A program made the translations under genes and the position numbers. Below, piece after piece: positions 44,197 through 51,035 of a stretch of 64,000 nt of DNA (position 1 is its first letter; the number at the start of each line of letters is the position of its first letter). The notes beneath the pieces were generated by a model. The model did not search any database and was not told the origin of the DNA. It was given only the letters and a program-made list of their open reading frames with translations. The stretch comes from Thermopetrobacter sp. TC1 (lineage in GTDB: Bacteria; Pseudomonadota; Alphaproteobacteria; Rhizobiales; Aestuariivirgaceae). The stretch covers positions 1,488-65,487 of the forward strand of contig NZ_KN050832.1 in the NCBI RefSeq assembly GCF_000746275.1, read 5' to 3'.

Positions 44197-44391
44197 TCAA
44201 TCATCAAGGCCCAGCTGCTTTTTAATGGCAGAAGCCATGAGCGGTGTTATGCGCTTTGGCACAGTTGCTTTTCGCGAACCCACATAGACCATATAATGAG
44301 ACCCTTTTCCCTTTTTCTTATCCACAACAAACCCAAGCCCTTTCTCATTAGCCTTTTTCTTGATATCCTTAAGAAATTTTCTTTTATCCAT
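44197..44391 (-). CDS. hicA: HicA-type mRNA interferase toxin
   Basis: 64 residues with the dsRBD-like fold: 'FLKDIKKKANEKGLGFVVDKKKGKGSHYMVYVGSRKATVPKR'. The catalytic His sits in 'GKGSHYMVY'. AGAAGGAG precedes the ATG. The gene and its leader are clearly AT-rich compared with neighbours, which suggests acquisition from outside. In a normal hicAB pair hicB would follow directly; here a 135-bp MITE intervenes. Confidence 0.88.
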   Translation of the reverse strand: MDKRKFLKDIKKKANEKGLGFVVDKKKGKGSHYMVYVGSRKATVPKRITPLMASAIKKQLGLDD

Positions 44392-44439
44392 GATTATTAC
44401 TCCTTCTTTAAATAACTTTCACCCAATACGCTAATTATG

Positions 44440-44459
44440 TTCGGACATATATGTCCGAA
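44440..44459 (-). promoter_or_regulatory. Probable HicB operator within the hicA promoter
   Basis: TTCGGACATATATGTCCGAA is a perfect 20-bp palindrome 49 bases upstream of hicA. A -10-like CATAAT follows directly on the minus strand, so binding would block the promoter. Autoregulation by the HicB HTH is inferred. Confidence 0.6.
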
Positions 44460-44508
44460 TTCCGGTCTTGTCAAGATGCCCCGTGAACAAAAACCTGATC
44501 TTGCCCCC

Positions 44509-44537
44509 CTTCAAATCCGGGGCGGGTGCGCTATATT
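44509..44537 (+). promoter_or_regulatory. Putative tmRNA promoter
   Basis: CTTCAA, 17 bases, TATATT lies just before the acceptor piece of the tmRNA. The -35 is a weak match. Confidence 0.42.
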
Positions 44538-44544
44538 AGAAGAG

Positions 44545-44885
44545 CCTGAGCAATCAGGCTATGGCGATAAACGGCTGTCCGAGTAGCCCTCCCCGGACCC
44601 GGGGGCAGTACCCGGCGCCTCCACCACATGCGCCGCCGGTGTGTTACATGCTATCGCGACGCATCTGATGGGGGCGAAATAGTTTCGACGGGGAGGGGAA
44701 AGGACAGACCTTTCGCCCGGCATGGTACCGCCGTAACGGGCCACAGCAATAGTTGCCAACGACAACTATGCTCCGGTGGCTGTCGCTGCGTAAGGCAGCG
44801 CCAGTGCCGAAAGTTCAAGTCCCGGGCGCATGAGCCCGCCCGGGCGGGGTTCGGAGGGCACCTGGCAACAGAAGCCCTCCTTTTT
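44545..44885 (+). ncRNA. ssrA: Permuted two-piece tmRNA (alphaproteobacterial ssrA)
   Basis: Rescues stalled ribosomes by tagging nascent chains for proteolysis. The acceptor piece comes first, with T-arm CCGGG-GGCAGTA-CCCGG and 3' end CGCCTCC-A-CCA ending at 44,626. A spacer of about 43 bases follows, then the coding piece from GGGGGCG at 44,670. GGGGGCG pairs with CGCCTCC and gives the G3-U70 pair read by alanyl-tRNA synthetase. The tag frame (44,755-44,793) reads ANDNYAPVAVAA then TAA, close to known alphaproteobacterial tags. The transcript ends at a 7-bp stem GGAGGGC/GCCCTCC with TTTTT. The exact 5' end is not known. Confidence 0.9.
44853..44885 (+). terminator. Terminator of the tmRNA
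   Basis: GGAGGGC (44,853-44,859) pairs with GCCCTCC (44,874-44,880), followed by TTTTT. Confidence 0.8.
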
Positions 44886-45189
44886 CATGTCTGCTTTCAA
44901 AGTCCTGCCCGTTTTTGGATTTCTCACCTCGCCCAGAACCCTTTTCATTCAAAGCCTCCTCCCACTCTTTTTGCGCCCGATCAACGGCTATTTATGGCGC
45001 TCATATCCACCCGCAGGGGCCATCACCTTAGCCTGGGCCCACAACGTCATTGGCGATAAAGGCTTGGTTCACCATATTCCTGCATGCTATCCCTGCTGCA
45101 GACAGACGAGCGGATAGCGCGATTGTGGCGATGCATTTCCCTGCGTTCGTCCGTTCAAGACAGTGAAGCGTTCAAGGAGGCCGGATGCC
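44886..45189. other. Intergenic region between tmRNA and sspB
   Basis: About 300 bases with no supportable gene. tmRNA genes are frequent phage attachment sites, but I see no integrase or repeated att sequence. Confidence 0.45.
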
Positions 45190-45774
45190 ATGACGGACAC
45201 TCCAGGCAATGGCAAGGAAGGCCCGCAGGGCCCGGGCGGCGTTGTCGATCTCATGCGTTATGATCTGCTCACGCAGGCCGCCCTGCGCCAGGTCATCCGC
45301 ATGGCGCTCAAGCGCGTGGAGAAGGAAGGGCTGCCGGGCGAGCATCATTTCTACATCGCTTTCGACACGCGTCACCCCGGTGTGGTGCTCTCCGAGCGCC
45401 TGCGCGAACGCTATCCCGAGGAAATGACCATCGTTCTCCAGCATCAGTTCTGGAACCTGAAGGTCCATGCCCATTCCTTCGAGGTGGGGCTTTCCTTCGG
45501 TGGCGTGCCTGAGCGGCTGGAGATCCCCTTCGAGGCCATCAAGGGCTTCTTCGATCCTTCCGTGCAATTCGGCCTGCAATTCGAGGTGAGCATGCCGGAG
45601 GAAGGCGAAACCTCCGAGATGGAGCCCCTGGCCGCTGACACCGAAGAGAAGACTGCCTCCGCCGAAGAAAAGCCCGAAGCCAGCGAAGCGGCGGAGAGCA
45701 GTGCTACGGCCGAGGATGAAAAAGGCGAGGATGCGCCCAAGGTCATCTCCCTGGATGCCTTCCGCAAGAAATGA
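45190..45774 (+). CDS. sspB: SspB-alpha adaptor protein for ClpXP
   Basis: Binds the ssrA tag and hands tagged proteins to ClpXP. 194 residues: the folded domain 'LMRYDLLTQAALRQVIRMALKRV', 'HHFYIAFDTRHPGVVLSERLRERYPEEMTIVLQHQFWNLKVHAHSFEVGLSFGGVPERLEIPFEAIKGFFDPSVQFGLQF', a long acidic disordered linker and a C-terminal ClpX-binding tail 'KVISLDAFRKK'. GGAGG lies upstream of the ATG. The gene for the tag RNA lies immediately before it, so tag and adaptor are neighbours. Confidence 0.94.
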   Translation: MTDTPGNGKEGPQGPGGVVDLMRYDLLTQAALRQVIRMALKRVEKEGLPGEHHFYIAFDTRHPGVVLSERLRERYPEEMTIVLQHQFWNLKVHAHSFEVGLSFGGVPERLEIPFEAIKGFFDPSVQFGLQFEVSMPEEGETSEMEPLAADTEEKTASAEEKPEASEAAESSATAEDEKGEDAPKVISLDAFRKK

Positions 45775-45790
45775 GACGAATGAGCGCATC

Positions 45791-46864
45791 ATGATCACGG
45801 GGGCCAAAGCGGGCGGACTTGCCGTCCTGATCACACTGCTCACACCATGGCTCATGGCGCAGCCTGCGGCAGCGGCGCAGATCACCACTTCGCGCAGTCA
45901 TGCCGCCGCACCGGCAACAAGCATTGCCGCCCTGGCCGAACGCGCCGTGCGCACCGCCCCCGCCAAGCAGCTTTTCGGGCAGGCCCGCTGGCCCGCCGCC
46001 TTGCCGGCCCAGCCCTATGGCTTCTATTCCCGCGGCTGTGCCGCCGGCAACGTGCGCATGCCGCTGAACGGCCCCTACTGGCAGGTCATGCGCCCTTCGC
46101 GCAACCGCTATTGGGGCCAGCCGGTTCTCATCCGTTTTCTCAAGAGGCTGGCCAAAGAGGCTCATGACAAGGACGGCTGGCCGGGCCTGCTCATCGGCGA
46201 TCTCTCCCAGCCGCGTGGAGGCCCCATGACGTCCGGCCACGCCTCCCACCAGATCGGGCTTGATGCCGACATCTGGCTCACGCCCATGCCCTCCCGCCGC
46301 CTGACCATGAAGGAGCGGGAGACCATCTCCGCCGTGCTGATGACGAAGGATCGCAGGCACATCAATCCGGCCCGCTTTACCGAAAGGCATGCGCGCCTCA
46401 TCCGCCGCGCCGCCTTTCAGCCGGAGGTGCAGCGCATTTTCGTGCATCCGCCCATCAAGAAGTATCTCTGCGACTGGTCGCGGCAACGTGGTGAGAAGAA
46501 CCGTCGCTGGCTGGCCAAGGTCCGCCCCTATTACGGACACAACTATCATTTCCACGTGCGCCTGCGCTGCCCCAAAGGTGCACGCTCCTGCAAGAACCAG
46601 GGCGATCCGCACCCCAGGGACGGCACCGGCTGCGGCCAGGAGCTTGCCTACTGGTATTCCGACAGGCCCTGGGGCGGCGGCCGCGCAAAGAAGCCGAAAC
46701 GCTTCGTCAACGGCATTCCCCTGCCCCGCCCGCGGCCAAAGAAGCCAAAGCCGCGCCGGCCGCTCACCCTGGCGCAGCTGCCGCGGCAGTGCACGGCCGT
46801 GATCCTCGCCAAGGACAAGGTGCAGCCTGACCCGTCTCAGCGACGGGCGGACAACCGGAAATGA
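45791..46864 (+). CDS. mepA: Penicillin-insensitive murein endopeptidase
   Basis: Cleaves D-Ala-meso-DAP cross-bridges in peptidoglycan. 357 residues with a signal peptide ('GLAVLITLLTPWLMAQPAAA') and the LAS metallopeptidase motifs 'SGHASHQIGLDADIW' (His and Asp zinc ligands) and 'GHNYHFHVRLRCP' (C-terminal His). Several Cys suggest disulphides. Follows sspB by 16 bases on the same strand, possibly cotranscribed. Confidence 0.93.
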   Translation: MITGAKAGGLAVLITLLTPWLMAQPAAAAQITTSRSHAAAPATSIAALAERAVRTAPAKQLFGQARWPAALPAQPYGFYSRGCAAGNVRMPLNGPYWQVMRPSRNRYWGQPVLIRFLKRLAKEAHDKDGWPGLLIGDLSQPRGGPMTSGHASHQIGLDADIWLTPMPSRRLTMKERETISAVLMTKDRRHINPARFTERHARLIRRAAFQPEVQRIFVHPPIKKYLCDWSRQRGEKNRRWLAKVRPYYGHNYHFHVRLRCPKGARSCKNQGDPHPRDGTGCGQELAYWYSDRPWGGGRAKKPKRFVNGIPLPRPRPKKPKPRRPLTLAQLPRQCTAVILAKDKVQPDPSQRRADNRK

Positions 46865-47209
46865 TTCATTTTCCCTAAAACAGGAAAACGTGCAGGTTCG
46901 TCCGCCCATGCTTTCCTCGCCGCGCCGCGCGGTTCTGCCCTTCCCCGTCATCTTTGGCCATGCATTTGACAAAATGTTGCCTTCAATCTTGGATTGAAGA
47001 GATAAAACCGACGCAATGGAACTTTTGAAGGGAATGTGAAACTGGCTTTAGGCATTTTGGAAAGCCCGCAACCATTCCGCGCATTCTGAGAAAATCAATG
47101 TGGAGCGCCTTAACACCTTAAGCCGGGATCACACCTTGCTTGCCGCATCCTATGACCTGATGGTGCAGGCGGGGGAACAGGCTTCAAGTTGCCAAGACCG
47201 GGGGAAAAC
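46865..47209. other. Intergenic region before the DUF898/M48 pair
   Basis: About 345 bases without a gene, AT-richer around 46,960-47,060. No strong promoter is identified. Confidence 0.45.
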
Positions 47210-48448
47210 ATGACGAACGAAAACACGAAAGCGACGGATTTCGAAACACAGGCCCAATCGGAACAGAAGCACCTTGCGGAACAGGCTCAGGCTTCTCAGC
47301 CCGAAGAAGAACAATCCGCCCCCGGATCCGAGCCGGAAAAGCCTGCCGGCGGCGAGGAGAAGGACGTGCCCCTTGTCATAGAATGGCGCGAGCCCGATGG
47401 GTTTCTCTGGCTTTCCATCAGGAATTTTCTTTTGAGTGTCATGACCCTGGGAATTTATTACTTCTGGGGAAAGACGGAGGTGCGCCGCCGCATCTGGCGC
47501 GCCATTCACGTGAACGGAGAGCCGCTTGAATACACAGGCACCGGCTGGGAGCTGTTCAAGGGCTTTCTGATTGTGGGCATTCCCTTGTTCGTGGGCTTTT
47601 TTCTTTATGGCTTCTTCGCCGCGATGGTAACCGGTGGTCAGGAACTGCTGATGGATCTCATGGCCATTCCGCTCTATCTCTTGGTGGCCTGGCTCGTGGG
47701 CCTTGCCATTTACAGAACCTGGCGCTACCGCCTGCGCCGCACGCGCTGGCGCGGCATTCGCGGCACACTGGCCGGCGCCCCCGTAACCTATGCCAATGCC
47801 TATTTCATCACCACGCTGCTGATGGGCCTCACCCTGGGCTGGCTCATGCCTTGGCGTGCCCGTGAGCTGCATACCATCATGACCAACGATACCCGCATCG
47901 GCACCTCACCGCTTCGCCTTGAACCTGAGCCGGCCTTGCGCCCCCTGTACAAGGCTTTCGCACCCGCATGGTTCATGGGCGTGTTCTTCTATGGGGTCAC
48001 GGTTCTGGTCTTCATGACGATCGCGGATATCGCAAGAGCAAGAGAGGGGCTGCCACCCTCCGGACTTTCCCTGTTTCCGAGCACGATCCCCACACCGGTT
48101 CTGCTCTTGTCCCTGCTGCCGCTGCTGTTGCTGGTTATCTGGATGTGGCTGCGTTATTCCACCCGCGTATCCAACTGGTTTGCGGCCCACACCCGGTTGC
48201 ACAACGGCCGTTTTCGCCTGGATCTCAAGCCGAAGGACCTGTTTTTCCTCCGCCTGGGCAACTTTTTCATTGCCCTGCTTTCTCTCGGCATCTTGTTGCC
48301 CTTTGTGCAAAAGCGCATGGCCCGTTTTATCGTGACCAGGCTATCCTTTGAAGGAACGGTGGATTTTGCCAAGCTCACCCAGGCGACGGATAGCCTGGAG
48401 CACAGCGGAGAAGGGCTGGGCGAATTTTTCGATATCGATGCCTTCTGA
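47210..48448 (+). CDS. DUF898 (YjgN-like) membrane protein
   Basis: 412 residues: an acidic Glu/Pro-rich N-terminal region, then repeated pairs of helices with the DUF898 motif 'LSVMTLGIYYFWGKTEVRRRIW' and 'YANAYFITTLLMGLTLGWLMPWRARELHTIMTNDTRIGTSPL' and again near the C-terminus 'FFLRLGNFFIALLSLGILLPFVQKRMARF'. The family is known in E. coli as YjgN but unassigned in function. Followed by an M48 peptidase gene 14 bases later; the two genes are often neighbours and may work together (inference). Confidence 0.85.
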   Translation: MTNENTKATDFETQAQSEQKHLAEQAQASQPEEEQSAPGSEPEKPAGGEEKDVPLVIEWREPDGFLWLSIRNFLLSVMTLGIYYFWGKTEVRRRIWRAIHVNGEPLEYTGTGWELFKGFLIVGIPLFVGFFLYGFFAAMVTGGQELLMDLMAIPLYLLVAWLVGLAIYRTWRYRLRRTRWRGIRGTLAGAPVTYANAYFITTLLMGLTLGWLMPWRARELHTIMTNDTRIGTSPLRLEPEPALRPLYKAFAPAWFMGVFFYGVTVLVFMTIADIARAREGLPPSGLSLFPSTIPTPVLLLSLLPLLLLVIWMWLRYSTRVSNWFAAHTRLHNGRFRLDLKPKDLFFLRLGNFFIALLSLGILLPFVQKRMARFIVTRLSFEGTVDFAKLTQATDSLEHSGEGLGEFFDIDAF

Positions 48449-48462
48449 CGGATTTCGCCGAA

Positions 48463-49617
48463 ATGCAGCGGTACACACAGGCACGGGCATTCAGGGGGCG
48501 TTTCTCCGACGGAACAAACGCCCTTGCCGTGCCTGTCATCGTGCACATCAAAGACACGGGGCTTTACATCCAGCCCGCCAATGCAGGAGCAAGGCACGCC
48601 TCCTTCGGCAAATTTTCCCCTTCACAACCGATTAGCGGCGGCCTCTGGCCTTGGGATGTACTGACAAGCTCCAGCCCCCTGCGGCCGGGAGAAAGCCCTC
48701 TTCTCGGGCACAGGGATTATCCGGACGCACGCCTGTTCATCGATGATCCCGCCATCGTACCGCTGCTCATACAGCATGCCCCAGGCCTCTCCCCCCGCGC
48801 GCATCGCCAGAAGATCTTCTGGTGGCTGTCCGCGGGAGTGTTGGGGATTGTGATCCTGATCGCCTGGCTGTGGACATCGAACACCTCCATTGCCCACATC
48901 ATCGCCCGCAACCTGCCGCAATCGGTGCATGATGCGCTCGGAGGCGCCATCATTGTCAGCCTGACCAAGGACCGTTTCTGCAATGAGCCGGAAGGACGCG
49001 CCGCCCTGCATCAGCTTGTGAACAGGCTCGCTCCTGACATGCAGGCAAGATACAAACACCGCGTGATCGTCGCTCCCATCGGCATGATCAACGCGGTCAC
49101 GGCCCCCGGCGGATACATCATCATCGGCAAGGAACTTCTGGACTTTGTTGAATCGCCGGACGAAGTGGGAGGCGTCCTTGCGCATGAAATGGGCCATGCC
49201 GCGCATCTCCATCCCGAAACCGCAACGGTCCGCGCGATTGGCTTCAACATGTTCGCCGAAATGATTTTCGGCCGGGACTTGCTGGGGCAGGCGTCCAGCC
49301 TGTTGATGCAATTGCATTTCTCCCGTCAGGCCGAGCGCGAGGCGGACAACCACGCCATTCAGCTCATGAAGAACGCCGGAGCCGATCCAGCCGCCCTGGC
49401 GGTCTTTTTTCGCCGTCTTCAAAAAAAGCACGGCGAAGATGACGATATACCCGGCTTTCTGCGCACGCATCCCCAGACAGAAGAACGCGTCCGCCGCATG
49501 GAACAGGCCCACATCGCCAACACCCGCCCTTTGCTTTCCCGGCTCCAGTGGCAGGCCCTGCGCCAAATCTGCAAGCAAAAGGGCAAGCTCTCCTCCTGGC
49601 TGCGCCAGGAAAGATAG
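48463..49617 (+). CDS. M48-family membrane-associated metallopeptidase
   Basis: 384 residues: an unusual N-terminal cytoplasmic region, one membrane helix ('IFWWLSAGVLGIVILIAWLW'), then a zinc protease domain with 'VGGVLAHEMGHAAHLHPETA' (HExxH) and the third ligand in 'RQAEREADNHAIQLMKNAG'. The C-terminus includes 'HPQTEERVRRME', typical of M48 peptidases. Second gene of the DUF898-M48 pair. Likely targets are misfolded membrane or periplasmic proteins (family knowledge). Confidence 0.88.
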   Translation: MQRYTQARAFRGRFSDGTNALAVPVIVHIKDTGLYIQPANAGARHASFGKFSPSQPISGGLWPWDVLTSSSPLRPGESPLLGHRDYPDARLFIDDPAIVPLLIQHAPGLSPRAHRQKIFWWLSAGVLGIVILIAWLWTSNTSIAHIIARNLPQSVHDALGGAIIVSLTKDRFCNEPEGRAALHQLVNRLAPDMQARYKHRVIVAPIGMINAVTAPGGYIIIGKELLDFVESPDEVGGVLAHEMGHAAHLHPETATVRAIGFNMFAEMIFGRDLLGQASSLLMQLHFSRQAEREADNHAIQLMKNAGADPAALAVFFRRLQKKHGEDDDIPGFLRTHPQTEERVRRMEQAHIANTRPLLSRLQWQALRQICKQKGKLSSWLRQER

Positions 49618-49687
49618 CCTCCCGGTGATATTATAGTGGAAACAAATTCTACTCATGCCCATTAGATGATTGGCCCAATTCTGATTT

Positions 49688-50248
49688 TTATGACTTGGGG
49701 AAAGAAAACAACGCATGCATGTAAACAACGCGCCCAAACTCCTCATGCAGAGAGGCAAGGTTTACTTCATGCACTGTTTGCGCATCGATAACGCGACCAT
49801 CCGCACTCTCGCATGCGAAAGCATGACATGCGTCTGCCACGACGATGATTCCAAACCCCAGGTCATGTCCCATGCGTGCCGTGGTGCTCACACAATGATC
49901 CGTGCGCACGCCGCTGATCACCAGCCGCTTTATGCCGCGCCTGCGCAGATAGGCCTCAAGCGCCGTGCCGATAAAGGCTGAATGCGCGCTCTTGACGAAA
50001 ACCGGCTCCCCCTCTTTGGGCCGTGCAAATTCGCGAAAGGCAAAACCGGGCTGTCCTTCTCGCAGCGGGGAATCCGCCTGGTTCGAATTGTGCCGAACAT
50101 GCACAACCGGCCAGCCATGCGCCCGCCAGTGCGCAAGCAGCCGCGCTGCGTTGGTTTCCGCTTGCGGATTGTTGCGTGGCATTTGCTCTGCCAGTGTCAC
50201 GAAGCCTTCCTGCCAGTCGATGAAGAGCAACGCCGTCTGCCGGTCCAT
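49688..50248 (-). CDS. Isochorismatase-family hydrolase
   Basis: Cysteine hydrolase of the isochorismatase/nicotinamidase fold. 186 residues: 'ALLFIDWQEGFVTLA' (Asp), 'FVKSAHSAFIGTALEAYLRRRGIKRLVISGVRTDHCVSTTARMGHDLGFGIIVVADAC' with Lys and the nucleophile Cys in 'GVRTDHCVSTTAR'. Substrate cannot be told. GGAG lies eight bases before this ATG; the longer open frame upstream is not supported. Divergent from an Lrp-family regulator that probably controls it. Confidence 0.88.
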   Translation of the reverse strand: MDRQTALLFIDWQEGFVTLAEQMPRNNPQAETNAARLLAHWRAHGWPVVHVRHNSNQADSPLREGQPGFAFREFARPKEGEPVFVKSAHSAFIGTALEAYLRRRGIKRLVISGVRTDHCVSTTARMGHDLGFGIIVVADACHAFACESADGRVIDAQTVHEVNLASLHEEFGRVVYMHALFSFPKS

Positions 50249-50384
50249 GGGCCTGTCTCCTCGCCAGAGAGAGAATGCCCACGCAGCCTGCAAAGGCATG
50301 GCTGAAGACACAAGGTTGCCGTTTGCCGGCATGGTGGCATTCTGCAACCTTGACCGGCATCATCATTCATGAAAGGCCCATGCC

Positions 50385-50840
50385 ATGAAGCTGGATGCCA
50401 CAGACCGCCTGCTGCTGCGTCTGTTGGAGCAGGACGCCAGCCGCAGCCAGAAGGAGCTCGCCCACATCGCCGGCATTTCGCGCGAAGCCGTGCGCCGGCG
50501 GATTGCGCGCCTGAAGCGCGATGGCATCATCCGCCGCTTCACCGTGGATGTGGCCCTGCCGAAAGATGTGGAGAAAGGCAAAATCGGCACCCAAATGCTC
50601 ACCGCGCTTTTCCTGCTTCGCTTCCGGCATGTTGATTGCGCCCGCATGGCCGCCTTTGTGCGGGACTGGCCGGAATTGCTGGCTGCCTGGACAGTGAGCG
50701 GTGAGCACGATTTCGCGCTTCTTGTGGAAGCGGCAAACATGGACGAGCTGATGCGCCTGCACGGAAAGCTTGAGCGCCACCCCTCTGTTGCCGGCATCAC
50801 CACCCTGCATTTGACCAGGACCTGGCTTCGCCGCTTTTGA
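50385..50840 (+). CDS. Lrp/AsnC-family transcriptional regulator
   Basis: 151 residues: N-terminal HTH ('MKLDATDRLLLRLLEQDASRSQKELAHIAGISREAVRRRIARLKRDGIIRRF') and C-terminal ligand domain ('CARMAAFVRDWPELLAAWTVSGEHDFALLVEAANMDELMRLHGKLERHPSVAGITT'). Such proteins bind amino acids or related small molecules. Divergent from the isochorismatase gene over 136 bases, so local control of that gene is likely. Confidence 0.92.
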   Translation: MKLDATDRLLLRLLEQDASRSQKELAHIAGISREAVRRRIARLKRDGIIRRFTVDVALPKDVEKGKIGTQMLTALFLLRFRHVDCARMAAFVRDWPELLAAWTVSGEHDFALLVEAANMDELMRLHGKLERHPSVAGITTLHLTRTWLRRF

Positions 50841-50959
50841 CCGCACCCATCAGCCCTCTGTCCCGCCCCGCGCGGCGAAACGGCGCGGCATTGTTCCGCG
50901 CCCACATCTGGCCTCTTGCGGCAAAATCCGCTATCGCAGGCCGATAAAGACCTAGACCT

Positions 50960-51000
50960 TTGGGGCATGCGCCCAAGAAATTAGGGGCATGCACCCAAGA
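50960..51000 (+). promoter_or_regulatory. Tandem palindromic repeats before pyc, putative operator
   Basis: Two copies of GGGGCATGC-(G/A)-CCCAAGA begin at 50,962 and 50,984, 22 bases apart (two helical turns). Each is nearly palindromic (TTGGGGCATGCGCCCAA). They lie 36-75 bases before the pyc start. A dimeric repressor or activator site is inferred. Confidence 0.5.
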
Positions 51001-51035
51001 GAAGCGACATGTTCGGTTAAAGAACAGGAGGGACA

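Noticed and set aside
44766-44948. Minus-strand frame starting with 'RNPKTGRTLKA' and a good Shine-Dalgarno
   Set aside because: The short similarity to HU-type proteins is only about ten residues and the frame runs through the tmRNA terminator and coding piece. It is most likely chance.
44627-45189. Prophage or integrative element at the tmRNA
   Set aside because: tmRNA is a common integration site but there is no integrase, no att-like direct repeat and sspB follows at once.
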